Shown here: piece by piece, positions 1-7,763 of the stretch
Layout of the letters: each line of letters opens with the position of its first letter
Numbering within the stretch: position 1 is the stretch's first letter
Assembly (NCBI GenBank): GCA_023387695.1
Contig: JAEWHT010000092.1
Span: 1-24,554 of the forward strand
Direction of reading: 5' to 3'
From: Pseudomonadota bacterium
Lineage (GTDB): Bacteria > Pseudomonadota > Alphaproteobacteria > Rhizobiales > Xanthobacteraceae
Length of the DNA: 24,554 nucleotides
The notes under the pieces: model-generated
Databases searched by the model: none
What the model saw: the letters and a program-made list of their open reading frames with translations, nothing else
Told to the model about the DNA's origin: nothing
Position numbers and translations under genes: made by a program

Positions 1-16
1 CGAGGTGGGTGAGGAG

Positions 17-1102
17 TTAAAGCCGCTGTCCGCTCTTGTCGTCGAACAACGAGAAAGCTTCGGCTGGAAATCGCAAGGCAAGGACGTCGCTCGCGCGCAT
101 CTGCGCATCGGCAGCGCTGCGGAAGGAGAACGCTGTCCCGTCGGCCAGACGGCACCAGATCAGCGCATCAGCGCCCATCGGCTCGACCATTTCGACACGC
201 GCGGAGATAGCAAAGGGATCCGCGGCGGCGACGACCTCGATGTGTTCGGGGCGGATGCCGAGGACGGCCGGTCCGTCGGTTGGCGGTGTGCGGAACGCGT
301 AGCCGTTCAGGCTGAAGCGGCAATCGCCGGCGACAAACGCCGGATCGCCATCGCGTGTGATCCGGCCAGGAATGAAACTCATCGCGGGCGATCCGACGAA
401 TGAGGCCACGAAGCGGTTGACCGGCTCGCGATAGATTTTTTTCGGCGTATCGAGCTGCTGGATGACACCGCCCTGCATGACGGCGATACGGTCGGCAAGG
501 GTGAGCGCCTCGATCTGGTCGTGGGTTACGTAGATCATGGTCGCGCCGAGGCGCGCATGCAGGCGCTTGATCTCGACCCTGAGTTCGGCTCGCAGCTGGG
601 CGTCGAGATTGGAGAGCGGCTCGTCGAACAGATAGACGCCGGCGTGACGCACGAGCGCGCGGCCGATCGCGACGCGCTGGCGCTGCCCGCCGGACAATTC
701 GGACGGACGGCGGTCGAGCAGTTCGGTGAGCCGCAGCATCTTTGCGGCGTCGCCGACGCGGCTGTCGATCTCGCCCTGCGGCGTGCCGGCGACTTTCAAG
801 CCGAACGACAAGTTCTTGCGCACGCTCATGCGGGGATAGAGCGCGTAGCTCTGGAACACCATCGCGATGCCGCGATCCTTCGGCTCGGCCCAGGTCACGT
901 CGCGATCGCCGATCCGGATTTCGCCACCCTTGACGTCGATCAATCCGGCGATGGCGTTCAGAAGGGTCGACTTTCCGCAACCGGACGGGCCGAGCAGGAC
1001 CAGGAATTCGGAGGCGCCAACATGAAGGTTGAGATCTTGCAGAACCTTCAGCCCGCCAAAGCCGATCTGCAAATTCGTGATGTCGACATTGGAGCGTTGC
1101 AT
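17..1102 (-). CDS. Sugar ABC transporter ATP-binding protein (MalK/UgpC type)
   Basis: This is the ATPase that powers sugar import at the inner face of the cytoplasmic membrane. At 361 aa it has the length of the MalK/UgpC/GtsD group. Visible motifs are Walker A GPSGCGKST (38-46), Q-loop Q85, signature LSGGQ (137-141), Walker B LFDEP (159-163) and the switch His195. The C-terminal third resembles the OB-fold (TOBE/MalK regulatory) domain of this group. The ATG is 6 nt downstream of the stop of the second permease gene, with AAGGG upstream, so it is the last visible gene of a binding-protein/permease/permease/ATPase operon. Such ATPases are sometimes shared between several sugar importers, so substrate cannot be read from this subunit. 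The family call is secure. Confidence 0.96.
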   Translation of the reverse strand: MQRSNVDITNLQIGFGGLKVLQDLNLHVGASEFLVLLGPSGCGKSTLLNAIAGLIDVKGGEIRIGDRDVTWAEPKDRGIAMVFQSYALYPRMSVRKNLSFGLKVAGTPQGEIDSRVGDAAKMLRLTELLDRRPSELSGGQRQRVAIGRALVRHAGVYLFDEPLSNLDAQLRAELRVEIKRLHARLGATMIYVTHDQIEALTLADRIAVMQGGVIQQLDTPKKIYREPVNRFVASFVGSPAMSFIPGRITRDGDPAFVAGDCRFSLNGYAFRTPPTDGPAVLGIRPEHIEVVAAADPFAISARVEMVEPMGADALIWCRLADGTAFSFRSAADAQMRASDVLALRFPAEAFSLFDDKSGQRL

Positions 1103-1108
1103 GTCGCG

Positions 1109-2002
1109 TCAACCCTTCACAGCGCCTGCGGCGATGCCGCGAACGAACCAGCGGCCGGAGCCGAAATAGACCACGAGAGGCAACAGCGCGGTGAGCAGCG
1201 TCGCAGCCATGTCGACATTGTAGGCACGTTCGCCTTGCGTCGAGTTGACGATGTTGTTGAGCTGCACGGTCATCGGCAGATTGTCGCGGCCGGCGAACAC
1301 CAGCCCGAGGATGAAATCGTTCCAGATGCCAGTGGTTTGCAGGATCACCGCGACGACGATCATCGGCGTCGCCATTGGCATCATGATGCGGGCGTAGATC
1401 TGGTAGAAGCCGGCGCCGTCGATGCGTGCGGCCTTGAACAGCTCGACCGGCAGTGACGTGAAGTAGTTGCGGAACAGCAACGTCATGGTCGGAAGACCGA
1501 AGATGGTATGGATGATCACGATGGTCAGGAGCGATTGGCCAAGCCCCGTGAAGGCGAATACGCGTACCAGGGGATAGATGAAGAGCTGATAGGGGATGAA
1601 GGCGACCACCATCATCGCGCCGAACAGCAAATTGGCGCCGCGCACGCGCCACAGCGACAGGGCGTAGCCGGTCAGAGATCCGATCAGGATCGAGATGATG
1701 ACCGACGGCACCAGGATGCGGACGGAGTTGAAGAAGCCGACCCTGATGCCCTGGCAGGTCAGCCCGGTGCAGGCTGACGTCCAGGCCTTGATCCAGGCAT
1801 CGATGCTGGGCGACATCGGCAGGGCCAGGAGATTGCCCTCGCGAATCTCCGCCATCGGCTTCAGCGAGGTCACGACCATCACGTAGAGCGGCAGCAGGAA
1901 ATAGAGCGCGGTGATCCCGATGAACGCGTAGAGGCCCCAGCGTGCAGGCGTCATCCGCTTTCGCGGCCGGGCAACGGGCAGGGATTGCGCGAGCGTGCTC
2001 AC
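1109..2002 (-). CDS. Sugar ABC transporter permease 2 (GtsC/MalG type)
   Basis: This is the second membrane subunit of the importer, 297 aa, with about six hydrophobic segments and the cytoplasmic EAA-loop region (around the stretch VELFKAARIDGAGFYQIYARI) that docks on the ATPase. I chose the GTG at 2002-2000 because it overlaps the TGA of the preceding permease gene (GTGA overlap, translational coupling). The frame is open further upstream, but that part is antisense-like arginine-rich sequence inside the neighbouring gene. The periplasmic loop with two cysteines (SACTGLTCQG) is typical of the glucose/mannose GtsC branch, as I recall that family. The family is certain; the sugar is inferred. 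Confidence 0.94.
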   Translation of the reverse strand: MSTLAQSLPVARPRKRMTPARWGLYAFIGITALYFLLPLYVMVVTSLKPMAEIREGNLLALPMSPSIDAWIKAWTSACTGLTCQGIRVGFFNSVRILVPSVIISILIGSLTGYALSLWRVRGANLLFGAMMVVAFIPYQLFIYPLVRVFAFTGLGQSLLTIVIIHTIFGLPTMTLLFRNYFTSLPVELFKAARIDGAGFYQIYARIMMPMATPMIVVAVILQTTGIWNDFILGLVFAGRDNLPMTVQLNNIVNSTQGERAYNVDMAATLLTALLPLVVYFGSGRWFVRGIAAGAVKG

Positions 2003-2877
2003 CGCAGCTCCCCCTTGCGTGCGCGCCAGTAGAGATAGGGTGCGACCACCGCGATGACCGTAATCAGCATCGTGGTGGCGGCCGCGGTCGCAAGTCCGAC
2101 ATTGGCCCGTTCGAACAGATGGTCCATCACGAACTTGGCCGGTACTTCGGAGGCGATACCGGGGCCGCCATTGGTCATCGATACCGACAGATCGTAGAGA
2201 CGCACGACGGCGGTCGACAGCAGCACCCCAGCCGTGGCGAAGCTTGCGCCCATCATCGGAATGATGATCGAAATGTAGACGCGCCATTTCGGCAGGCCGT
2301 CGACCCGGGCGGCCTTCCAGATCTCATCGTCGATGCCGCGAAGACCCGCCAGCATGATCGCCATCACCAGGCCCGAAGCCTGCCAGACGCCCGCGATCAC
2401 GAGGCAATAGATCGCGGTCTCCGGTCGCACGATCCAGTCGAAGGTTGCGCCCGCAAAGCCCCAGCTGCGCAGCACGTGCTGGATGCCGAGCGTGGGGTTC
2501 AGCAGCCACTGCCAGACGAGTCCCGTCACCACGAACGACATCGAGTAGGGATAGAGGTAGATCGAGCGGATCGTATCTTCGGCCCGCACCCGCTGGTCGA
2601 TCGCGACCGCCAACAGGAAGCCGATCATCAGCGCGAGCGAGACCAGCAGCACGCCGTAGATGACCAGATTGTGGATCGAGGTCAGCCAGCGATCGTTGCC
2701 GAGCAGCAGCTCGTACTGCCGAAGCCCGACGAAATTGTTGTTCGGCAGCATCCGCGAATTGGTCAGCGACATCCACACGGTCCAACCGGTGGCACCGATA
2801 TAGACGACGAGCATGACCAGCAGCGCCGGCAGCAGCGCCGAGAGCACGGACAATCGGGTGGTCAACGCAAGACGCAT
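1999..2877 (-). CDS. Sugar ABC transporter permease 1 (GtsB/MalF type)
   Basis: This is the first membrane subunit of the importer, 292 aa. An N-terminal hydrophobic segment (about residues 10-37) is followed by roughly five more, and the EAA-loop is visible as the stretch around IWKAARVDGLPKWRVYISI. It starts at an ATG with only a weak ribosome-binding site. It lies 78 nt downstream of the binding-protein gene, with a strong hairpin in that gap. Its stop overlaps the GTG start of permease 2. Together with permease 2 it should form the heterodimeric transmembrane channel. It is shorter than E. coli MalF because it lacks the large periplasmic loop, as is normal for this branch. Confidence 0.95.
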   Translation of the reverse strand: MRLALTTRLSVLSALLPALLVMLVVYIGATGWTVWMSLTNSRMLPNNNFVGLRQYELLLGNDRWLTSIHNLVIYGVLLVSLALMIGFLLAVAIDQRVRAEDTIRSIYLYPYSMSFVVTGLVWQWLLNPTLGIQHVLRSWGFAGATFDWIVRPETAIYCLVIAGVWQASGLVMAIMLAGLRGIDDEIWKAARVDGLPKWRVYISIIIPMMGASFATAGVLLSTAVVRLYDLSVSMTNGGPGIASEVPAKFVMDHLFERANVGLATAAATTMLITVIAVVAPYLYWRARKGELR

Positions 2878-2917
2878 CGCATCGCCGGATGAAAAGAGAA
2901 GTCGACCGAGCAGGGCA

Positions 2918-2942
2918 GGCGGCCGGCACTTCGCCGGCCGCC
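2918..2942 (-). repeat. GC-rich hairpin between binding-protein and permease genes
   Basis: A perfect 10-bp inverted repeat (GGCGGCCGGC / GCCGGCCGCC) with a 5-nt loop sits 13 nt after the stop of the binding-protein gene. It has no T-run, so it is probably not a full terminator. Hairpins at this place in ABC operons commonly stabilise the upstream message, so that binding protein is made in excess over permeases. The structure is seen; the role is inferred. Confidence 0.75.
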
Positions 2943-2955
2943 ATATGGTGATGCG

Positions 2956-4200
2956 TTATTCCTGGGACTTCAGCACCGTCACGACCTTGGCAGAGAAGTC
3001 ATCGGCGCTCATGTCGGTGTTCCAATATTGCGAGATGGCATCTTGCAGTGCGCCGATCAGAGCGGGTGGCGCCAGCATGTCGCCGGACGGCAATTGCTGG
3101 GCCTTGTCGGCGACATAGCGCATGCCCTTCTGGGCGCAGGCGTCGAGTGCGGAGGTGTCAACGTCGCTGCGCACCGGGATCGAGCCCTTCTTCAGCGCGA
3201 ACTGGATCTGGGTCTCGGGCGTCAGCATCAACTTCGCCAGGGTCATTTGCGCCTTGGTGGTGGCGGGGTCCTTTGCCTTCGGAAATACGAAGACGTCGCC
3301 GCCCATCACGTAGCCGCCATTGCCATTGGACAGCACGGTGCAGCCATAATCTTTTTCGGGGACCTTGCCGGCGGCGACGAACTCGCCCTTGGCCCAGTCG
3401 CCCATGATCTGCATTCCGGCCTTGCCCTGAATGACCATACTGGTGGCGTCATTCCAGTTACGGCCAGGCGCGCCCGCGTCGACGTAGGTCTTTAGCTTCT
3501 TGTAGGTCGCAGCCACGACCTTGAACTCGGGGCTCTGCGCCAGGGCAGCATCGCGCTTGCCGAGGATGCCGGTCCACATCTGCGCGCCGCCGACGCCGAC
3601 CAAGACCGCACTGAACAGGTTCTGCTCCCAGTTCTTCTGGCCCGAGAACGCCAGCGGGATCACCTTGCCCTCGGCCTTCAGCTTGTCGAGAACGGCGATC
3701 GCGTCATTCCAGCTCTTCGGCTCGTCAGCGCCGACGGAGGCGAGCACGGCCTTGTTGTACCAGAGCCAGTTCTGGCCGTGGATGTTGATCGGCACCGCGT
3801 ACATCTTGCCCTTTCGGGTCGCCGCGGCAATGATCGCGGCGGGCATCACGCCTTTCCAATTGCCTTCGGTCGCGATCGCATCGACGTCGGCGAGCAAGTC
3901 GCCTTCCACCAATTCGTCGAACTGCTTGCCGGTGTTGAGCTGCATTGCGGTCGGCGGATTGCCGGCAACGGTGCGGTTGATCGCGGCGTTGCGCGCATTG
4001 GCGGCGCCGGCGACCGCGCTGTCGATCCAGGTGCCGCCGGCCTTGGTGAACTGGTCGGCAAACACCTTCACTGCGGCCGCTTCGCCGCCGGAGGTCCACC
4101 AGTGGATCACCTCCGCCTTCATCTCCTCGGCCTTGGCGGCGGGCAACGAGACAAGTGCCGTCGTGGCAACGGCCACTGCAGCGAACAGCGTGCGCTTCAT
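2956..4200 (-). CDS. Extracellular sugar-binding protein of ABC transporter (GtsA-like, probable glucose/mannose type)
   Basis: This is the periplasmic solute receptor that delivers sugar to the permeases, 414 aa. The start is the ATG at 4200-4198, preceded by GGGAGG at a good distance. An earlier in-frame ATG would put eight residues in front of the signal peptide and lacks a comparable site. The signal peptide is clear: MKR, a hydrophobic core, then Ala-Lys-Ala with likely cleavage near residue 24. Mature-protein segments such as VIHWWTSGGE, PINIHGQNWLWYNK, GRNWNDAT and MQIMGDWAKGEF match what I recall of GtsA/GltB glucose- and mannose-binding proteins. It is the first gene of the minus-strand operon, downstream of a LacI operator. 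The family is certain; the glucose/mannose assignment is probable. Confidence 0.95.
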   Translation of the reverse strand: MKRTLFAAVAVATTALVSLPAAKAEEMKAEVIHWWTSGGEAAAVKVFADQFTKAGGTWIDSAVAGAANARNAAINRTVAGNPPTAMQLNTGKQFDELVEGDLLADVDAIATEGNWKGVMPAAIIAAATRKGKMYAVPINIHGQNWLWYNKAVLASVGADEPKSWNDAIAVLDKLKAEGKVIPLAFSGQKNWEQNLFSAVLVGVGGAQMWTGILGKRDAALAQSPEFKVVAATYKKLKTYVDAGAPGRNWNDATSMVIQGKAGMQIMGDWAKGEFVAAGKVPEKDYGCTVLSNGNGGYVMGGDVFVFPKAKDPATTKAQMTLAKLMLTPETQIQFALKKGSIPVRSDVDTSALDACAQKGMRYVADKAQQLPSGDMLAPPALIGALQDAISQYWNTDMSADDFSAKVVTVLKSQE

Positions 4201-4251
4201 GACTTCCCTCCCGTGTATGCCCATTCGCGGGCTGATAACCCTTTACAGGCT

Positions 4252-4269
4252 TATGTAATCGATTACATA
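4252..4269. promoter_or_regulatory. LacI-family operator (perfect 18-bp palindrome)
   Basis: TATGTAATCGATTACATA is a perfect palindrome centred on CG. This is the classic architecture of LacI/GalR-family operators, in which the hinge helices insert at a central CpG step. It lies in the 147-nt gap between the divergent binding-protein gene and the lacI-type gene, 52 nt upstream of the first and 78 nt upstream of the second. One dimer here could repress both the transporter and its own gene. Confidence 0.88.
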
Positions 4270-4347
4270 GATCGTATCACAACCCTAGGACTTTGCAAGG
4301 GCGGCTCCGCGCCGCCTCGATCCAATCCGCGAAAGTCTGGAACAGAG

Positions 4348-5406
4348 ATGACGAAGCGACCCAAGAAGACTCGCGGACCAGCAGCCAAGATCGCCGACGT
4401 CGCGCGGCTCGCGGGTGTGTCGGTCGCGACCGTGAGCCGCACGCTGGCGCGGCCCGAGGTCGTGAGCGAGGAAACGCGGACACGCGTGCTCGCGGCGGTG
4501 CGCGACACCGCGTACTCGCCGAACATCTCCGCCAGGAACTTGCGAGTGCGCAAGACCATGGTGGTGCTGGTGGCGGTGCCCGACATCGCCAACCCGTTCT
4601 TCGCCGAGATCCTCCAAGGCATCGACGATACGTTGTCGGCCGCCGGCTACGGTCTCGTCATCGCCAATCTGGTGGGCTCACCGGAGAAGGAAGCGCGCTA
4701 TGTCGATCTTGTCTGCGCCGGGCAGGCCGACGGCGTGCTGCTGTTGTGCGGCCACGTGATGAGAAGTCCCCACCGCGACTTGCGTGATGCGCACGTGCCG
4801 CTGGTGGCTGCGTGCGAATATATTCCTGGAGAGACGTTTCCGCAGGTCTGCATCGACAATGTCAGCGCCGCGCGCGAGGCGGTGCGACATCTGATCGAAC
4901 TTGGACACACGAGGATTGCGTATCTGTCGGGACCGCAATCCAACATCCTGGAGCGGCATCGCCTGGAAGGTTATCAGCGCGCCCTGAAGGATGCCGGGAT
5001 TGATGCCGTCGACGGCTTGATATTGTCAGGCGATTTTTCTTTCCGCGCCGGTGTCGAAGCCGGTCGCAAATTGCTTGCGTTGACGCCGGAGGCTCGACCG
5101 ACCGCGCTCTTCGCCGCCAATGACGAGATGGCGATTGGTCTCATCAAGACCGTGCAGGCCGCAGGGCTGATCGTTCCACGCGATCTCTCCGTCGTTGGCT
5201 TCGACGGGATTCCCTACGCGGATTATTGCGAGCCGACCCTGTCCACAATTGTCCAGCCACGTCGCGAACTCGGCGCCAGCGCCGCGGCGGAGCTGATTGC
5301 TTTGATGACAACGGATATGTCGGCCGCGCGCAAAGATATCGAGCTTCCGGCCACGCTGGTCTTGCGCGACAGCACATGCCCACCATCGAGCCGTAAATCA
5401 GGTTGA
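4348..5406 (+). CDS. LacI-family transcriptional repressor of the sugar transporter
   Basis: This cytoplasmic repressor (352 aa) probably controls the divergent sugar ABC operon and itself. The LacI helix-turn-helix is at residues 14-33 (KIADVARLAGVSVATVSRTL), followed by the hinge region near 60-70 and a periplasmic-binding-protein-like effector domain (about 70-340). That domain contains the usual NPFF, HLIELGHTRIAYLSG-like and FDGIPYADY stretches. I chose the ATG at 4348; the frame is open far upstream, but only as the shadow of the binding-protein gene. The presumed ligand is the transported sugar or a phosphorylated derivative. The perfect palindrome 78 nt upstream is the likely binding site. 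Confidence 0.94.
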   Translation: MTKRPKKTRGPAAKIADVARLAGVSVATVSRTLARPEVVSEETRTRVLAAVRDTAYSPNISARNLRVRKTMVVLVAVPDIANPFFAEILQGIDDTLSAAGYGLVIANLVGSPEKEARYVDLVCAGQADGVLLLCGHVMRSPHRDLRDAHVPLVAACEYIPGETFPQVCIDNVSAAREAVRHLIELGHTRIAYLSGPQSNILERHRLEGYQRALKDAGIDAVDGLILSGDFSFRAGVEAGRKLLALTPEARPTALFAANDEMAIGLIKTVQAAGLIVPRDLSVVGFDGIPYADYCEPTLSTIVQPRRELGASAAAELIALMTTDMSAARKDIELPATLVLRDSTCPPSSRKSG

Positions 5407-5501
5407 AGATCAATGTTGTCCTTCGACCCACGATATTGGAGGTCGAGAGGTCGACGGCTCGGAACTGTGCTGGGCTGGTGCCCGTGTGCGTCTCTGCTTG
5501 A

Positions 5502-5693
5502 TCAGAAACGGATCGCGTGACGCCGCTCCCAATCTCGCCGTTCTTCCGGCGTCGGACGCCGGTAGCGCCACCCGAGCAGCCAGGGCCGCGGCTGGCGCAT
5601 CAGGAGATCGCCAGGCTGAGCGAGGTCGTCGTCAACGAGCTTCTTGCTGAGCAGTGGGGTAATTGGATGCCATTCCAGGTCGATAGATTGCAT
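5502..5693 (-). CDS. Small hypothetical protein (63 aa)
   Basis: This is a 63-aa reading frame I cannot assign to a family. The ATG at 5693-5691 has an AGGA about 7 nt upstream, and the third codon positions are GC-rich as expected for this genome. The protein is Pro/Arg/Trp-rich with a strongly basic C-terminal half (WRYRRPTPEERRDWERRHA) and no membrane segment. It converges on the lacI gene, with 95 nt between the stops. The opposite strand is also open (5517-5714), but the codon pattern and ribosome-binding site favour this one. A minor protein or spurious call both remain possible. Confidence 0.42.
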   Translation of the reverse strand: MQSIDLEWHPITPLLSKKLVDDDLAQPGDLLMRQPRPWLLGWRYRRPTPEERRDWERRHAIRF

Positions 5694-5974
5694 GCACGCA
5701 TCCTGAGAGATTGAGTTGCCAAAGAGGCAAGCAGTTAGTCTGTGACGTGAGCACTCGAATCAGAACGGTCGCACTAGGACGCAGTCAATCAAGTTCAAGG
5801 GACGATGGCACCGATGGCGAAGCAACTACCTGCCATGAGAATCGGTCCATCTCGCACCCAACAATTAATACCATTCGTTAAATTTTAATGGTTAATGGAT
5901 CGTTACCAATGGCGGATCGCGCTTGCGGAAGTTCCCAGTGGAACTGCTGGCCGTGTTGGATCTATCCCCCGGGA

Positions 5975-5994
5975 CAAGGCTCGTGCGAGCCTTG
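5975..5994. repeat. Near-perfect 20-bp palindrome (hairpin or operator)
   Basis: CAAGGCTCG and its reverse complement CGAGCCTTG are separated by only TG. As RNA this gives an 8-bp stem with a GTGC tetraloop, and no T-run follows on either strand. It may act as a terminator for the minus-strand methyltransferase message or as a protein-binding dyad. The role is not determinable from sequence. Confidence 0.5.
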
Positions 5995-6189
5995 GGGCGG
6001 CGTGGCACCGGCGGAAGGGGCGTCGCTTATCGGCGTTCCTGCGGGATTTAGTATCAACGTGAGCCGCGGGCTCTTCGGCTGACAAGCCCCGGATTGGGCC
6101 GATCTTGCCCAGCCTCGCAGGCAGCTTCTACGGGCCTTTGTCGAGCAGTCGGACCTATGTCCCGCTCTCGGGCACTTCGAGCCAGCCTT

Positions 6190-6211
6190 GCTCGATCATT
6201 GCTCGATCATT
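6190..6211. repeat. 11-bp tandem duplication
   Basis: GCTCGATCATT occurs twice head to tail (6190-6200 and 6201-6211). On the minus strand it puts a stop into a frame that would otherwise run on from the alternative 3' reading frame of the methyltransferase gene. It looks like a slipped-strand duplication. Confidence 0.7.
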
Positions 6212-6242
6212 TGCTTGATGGCGTCTATGCGAAATTTCGCGG

Positions 6243-7007
6243 CTAAAGCGTCTTCGATTTCCAGAGCATAGTAGGGGACTGAAATATTCCCATGCTGTGC
6301 AGATGCGACGATCCAGTCCAGCTTGCGAACATCTCGGCGCCGCTCATTGCGGCCATGAAATCATCCCAACAGATGATGCGACCTGGTACTTTGAAAGTAT
6401 GGCCGTCGTCGATGATTGTTTGCACAAAAAAATGTTCTGTCTGTCCGAACGGCGTTCGTGAGAAGTGCCAGTAAGATGCCTTGGTTTGGTTCAAGACGTC
6501 TCGCCATCCGTCAACGTACTGAAGACTGCCGGCAAAAATGGCGATGTCGTAGGTATCGCTGCCTATCTCGGTAGAGAACTCCAGGCCATCTCGGTTCAGG
6601 TCCAGATTGTGTTGAACCTGTTCTTCCGTCTCGACAACGCGCCATTCAGTTTTAAGTCCAAGGACGCTATTGACGTAGGACCTGAAAAACCCCGTTCTGC
6701 CGCCGAAATCTAGAACCTTCAGTGGCCGTTCTTGAACAGACTGCGCAGCAACCGAAACGCTTGTCAGCATTGGGGCAGTATAGTCCGGCATATCGGTTTG
6801 CGACCAAACGCCGTTGGGTGCGCCACGCGCAACGAGGTTGCCGTATCCGCTCGAAGCTAACTCCGACGCTTCAGCGAAAGATGGCGCTGGCACAAAGGTT
6901 GTGTCTTCGGGGGGCGCTGGGTTGGCAACTATTCGCCCTGTGGCTCGGTTTATCACCGATTGTGTAAGTTTTTTTAGCATCCACTGATTGTAGCGGACGG
7001 AATCCAT
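6243..7007 (-). CDS. Putative SAM-dependent methyltransferase, TIGR04325-like; 3' end possibly frameshifted
   Basis: The 254-aa product resembles the TIGR04325 (LIC12133-type) putative methyltransferases, which often sit near surface-polysaccharide genes. Supporting stretches are VLDFGG (98-103, the SAM-binding glycine motif), RVVET (about 123-127, acidic end of the second strand), GSLQYVD (160-166) and SRTP (183-186). The ATG at 7007 is chosen. A TTG 12 codons upstream and an ATG at 6980 are alternatives, and none has a strong ribosome-binding site. No polysaccharide genes flank it, so it is an orphan here. The last residues (about 238-254) look unlike a natural C-terminus, and the neighbouring minus-strand frame from 6294 to 6196 reads as better protein. 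A recent frameshift is possible. The substrate is unknown. Confidence 0.72.
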   Translation of the reverse strand: MDSVRYNQWMLKKLTQSVINRATGRIVANPAPPEDTTFVPAPSFAEASELASSGYGNLVARGAPNGVWSQTDMPDYTAPMLTSVSVAAQSVQERPLKVLDFGGRTGFFRSYVNSVLGLKTEWRVVETEEQVQHNLDLNRDGLEFSTEIGSDTYDIAIFAGSLQYVDGWRDVLNQTKASYWHFSRTPFGQTEHFFVQTIIDDGHTFKVPGRIICWDDFMAAMSGAEMFASWTGSSHLHSMGIFQSPTMLWKSKTL

Positions 7008-7264
7008 TCGAGCAAGACCCTGAAAGCCCTCAGCAGACCTCAACGCGGACGCGTGCTCATCAGTTTCATGGATCGATCCTCGGCGGAATTGCAGCCGAGC
7101 TATGGGCGATGCTCAACTCACCGGATCAGCACGACCAGGGCAGCGCGGCGATATATGTCCGGCGTTTCGCAGCGTCGTGAGCGGCTACTCGCGGCGGGCA
7201 GGGGACTAGGCTCATCGAATGAGCGGGACCAGTTCATCCGATGCCGGCAGCGAGCGCTCGGAAC

Positions 7265-7360
7265 TTAGTGCGACCGCAACAGACCAGCATCAACCAGGTT
7301 GACCACGATGATCGCGGTGACCGTCAAATATTTGGAAGCCGTGAGCAAAAAGCTCATCAT
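7265..7360 (-). CDS. Small single-span membrane protein (31 aa)
   Basis: The 31-aa frame has a very good ribosome-binding site, AGAGAGG, six nt before tandem ATG ATG codons. The product has a short polar N-terminus and one hydrophobic helix (about residues 11-28, YLTVTAIIVVNLVDAGLL), so it is probably an inner-membrane microprotein. A TATAAAAT box at 7401-7394 on the minus strand could be its -10 element, leaving a leader of about 25-30 nt; I see no matching -35. I do not recognise a family. It was found by reading the sequence directly, since it is below usual length cut-offs. Confidence 0.45.
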   Translation of the reverse strand: MMSFLLTASKYLTVTAIIVVNLVDAGLLRSH

Positions 7361-7500
7361 GGCACCTCTCTGAAATACTGACGAATACGTAAAATTTTAT
7401 AGTTAAGGTTCGGTTACCGCGGGCCCCGGTTTGCCGAGAGCCACCCGTCGATCGGAGGTCGCGGCAATCCTTAAGCTCCGAGGAGCAGATCGAGTGGCCC

Positions 7501-7716
7501 TTGACGCTCAGACATCGGGAGATCGGACGCTTCTGCCTGGAGCGGGGCATCCAAGCCGAATGGTTGCTCGAGGGCCGCGGCCGCACCTTCAGGGATGACC
7601 CGATCGAGGTCGGGCCGAACATGACCGGTGCCGAATTCGTGGAGTTTACGCTGCCGATAGCGGATCAGCAGGCGATCTCGGCCGAGCTTCGGCAGATTGC
7701 AGAGAGGCGGCCGTGA
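7501..7716 (+). pseudogene. Fragment of a small HTH/phage-repressor-like protein, no proper start
   Basis: This frame ends at a TGA (7714-7716) and has protein-like composition. Residues around REIGRFCLERGIQAEWLLEGRG recall the segment after the recognition helix in XRE/C2-type repressor proteins (…WLLtGeG…). The frame stays open upstream to at least 7411 with no ATG or GTG and only a TTG at 7501. GAGGAG at 7480-7485 is too far from that TTG to be convincing. I read it as a degraded or N-terminally truncated gene in an otherwise empty 400-nt stretch (7361-7763). A genuine TTG-started gene is the alternative. Confidence 0.33.
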
Positions 7717-7763
7717 AGTGCTGCGGGTGGTGGATGTGGAAAAGCCCTGCGGAGCGACGGCTC

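Larger units (their letters stand above)
5694..6242. other. Gene-poor stretch, no convincing CDS
   Basis: No reading frame here has a credible start and protein-like composition. The two 60-64-aa frames at 5888-6085 lie antisense to one another and look like chance. Three things are visible: an A/T-rich patch at 5871-5900, a 9-bp hairpin at 5975-5994, and an 11-bp tandem duplication at 6190-6211 just beyond the methyltransferase stop. Confidence 0.6.

Noticed and set aside
2..1652. Long Arg/His-rich frames overlapping the ATPase and permease genes
   Set aside because: These are typical shadows of GC-rich genes. The true frames carry the ABC motifs and coherent operon spacing.
5888..6085. Two antisense short frames of 64 and 60 aa
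   Set aside because: They lie over each other, have low-complexity or Arg-rich shadow-like composition and lack convincing ribosome-binding sites. The plus frame also spans the 5975-5994 hairpin.
7053..7268. 71-aa frame on the plus strand
   Set aside because: Composition is Arg/Ser-rich without structure, there is no clear ribosome-binding site, and its end overlaps the better supported 31-aa gene on the other strand.
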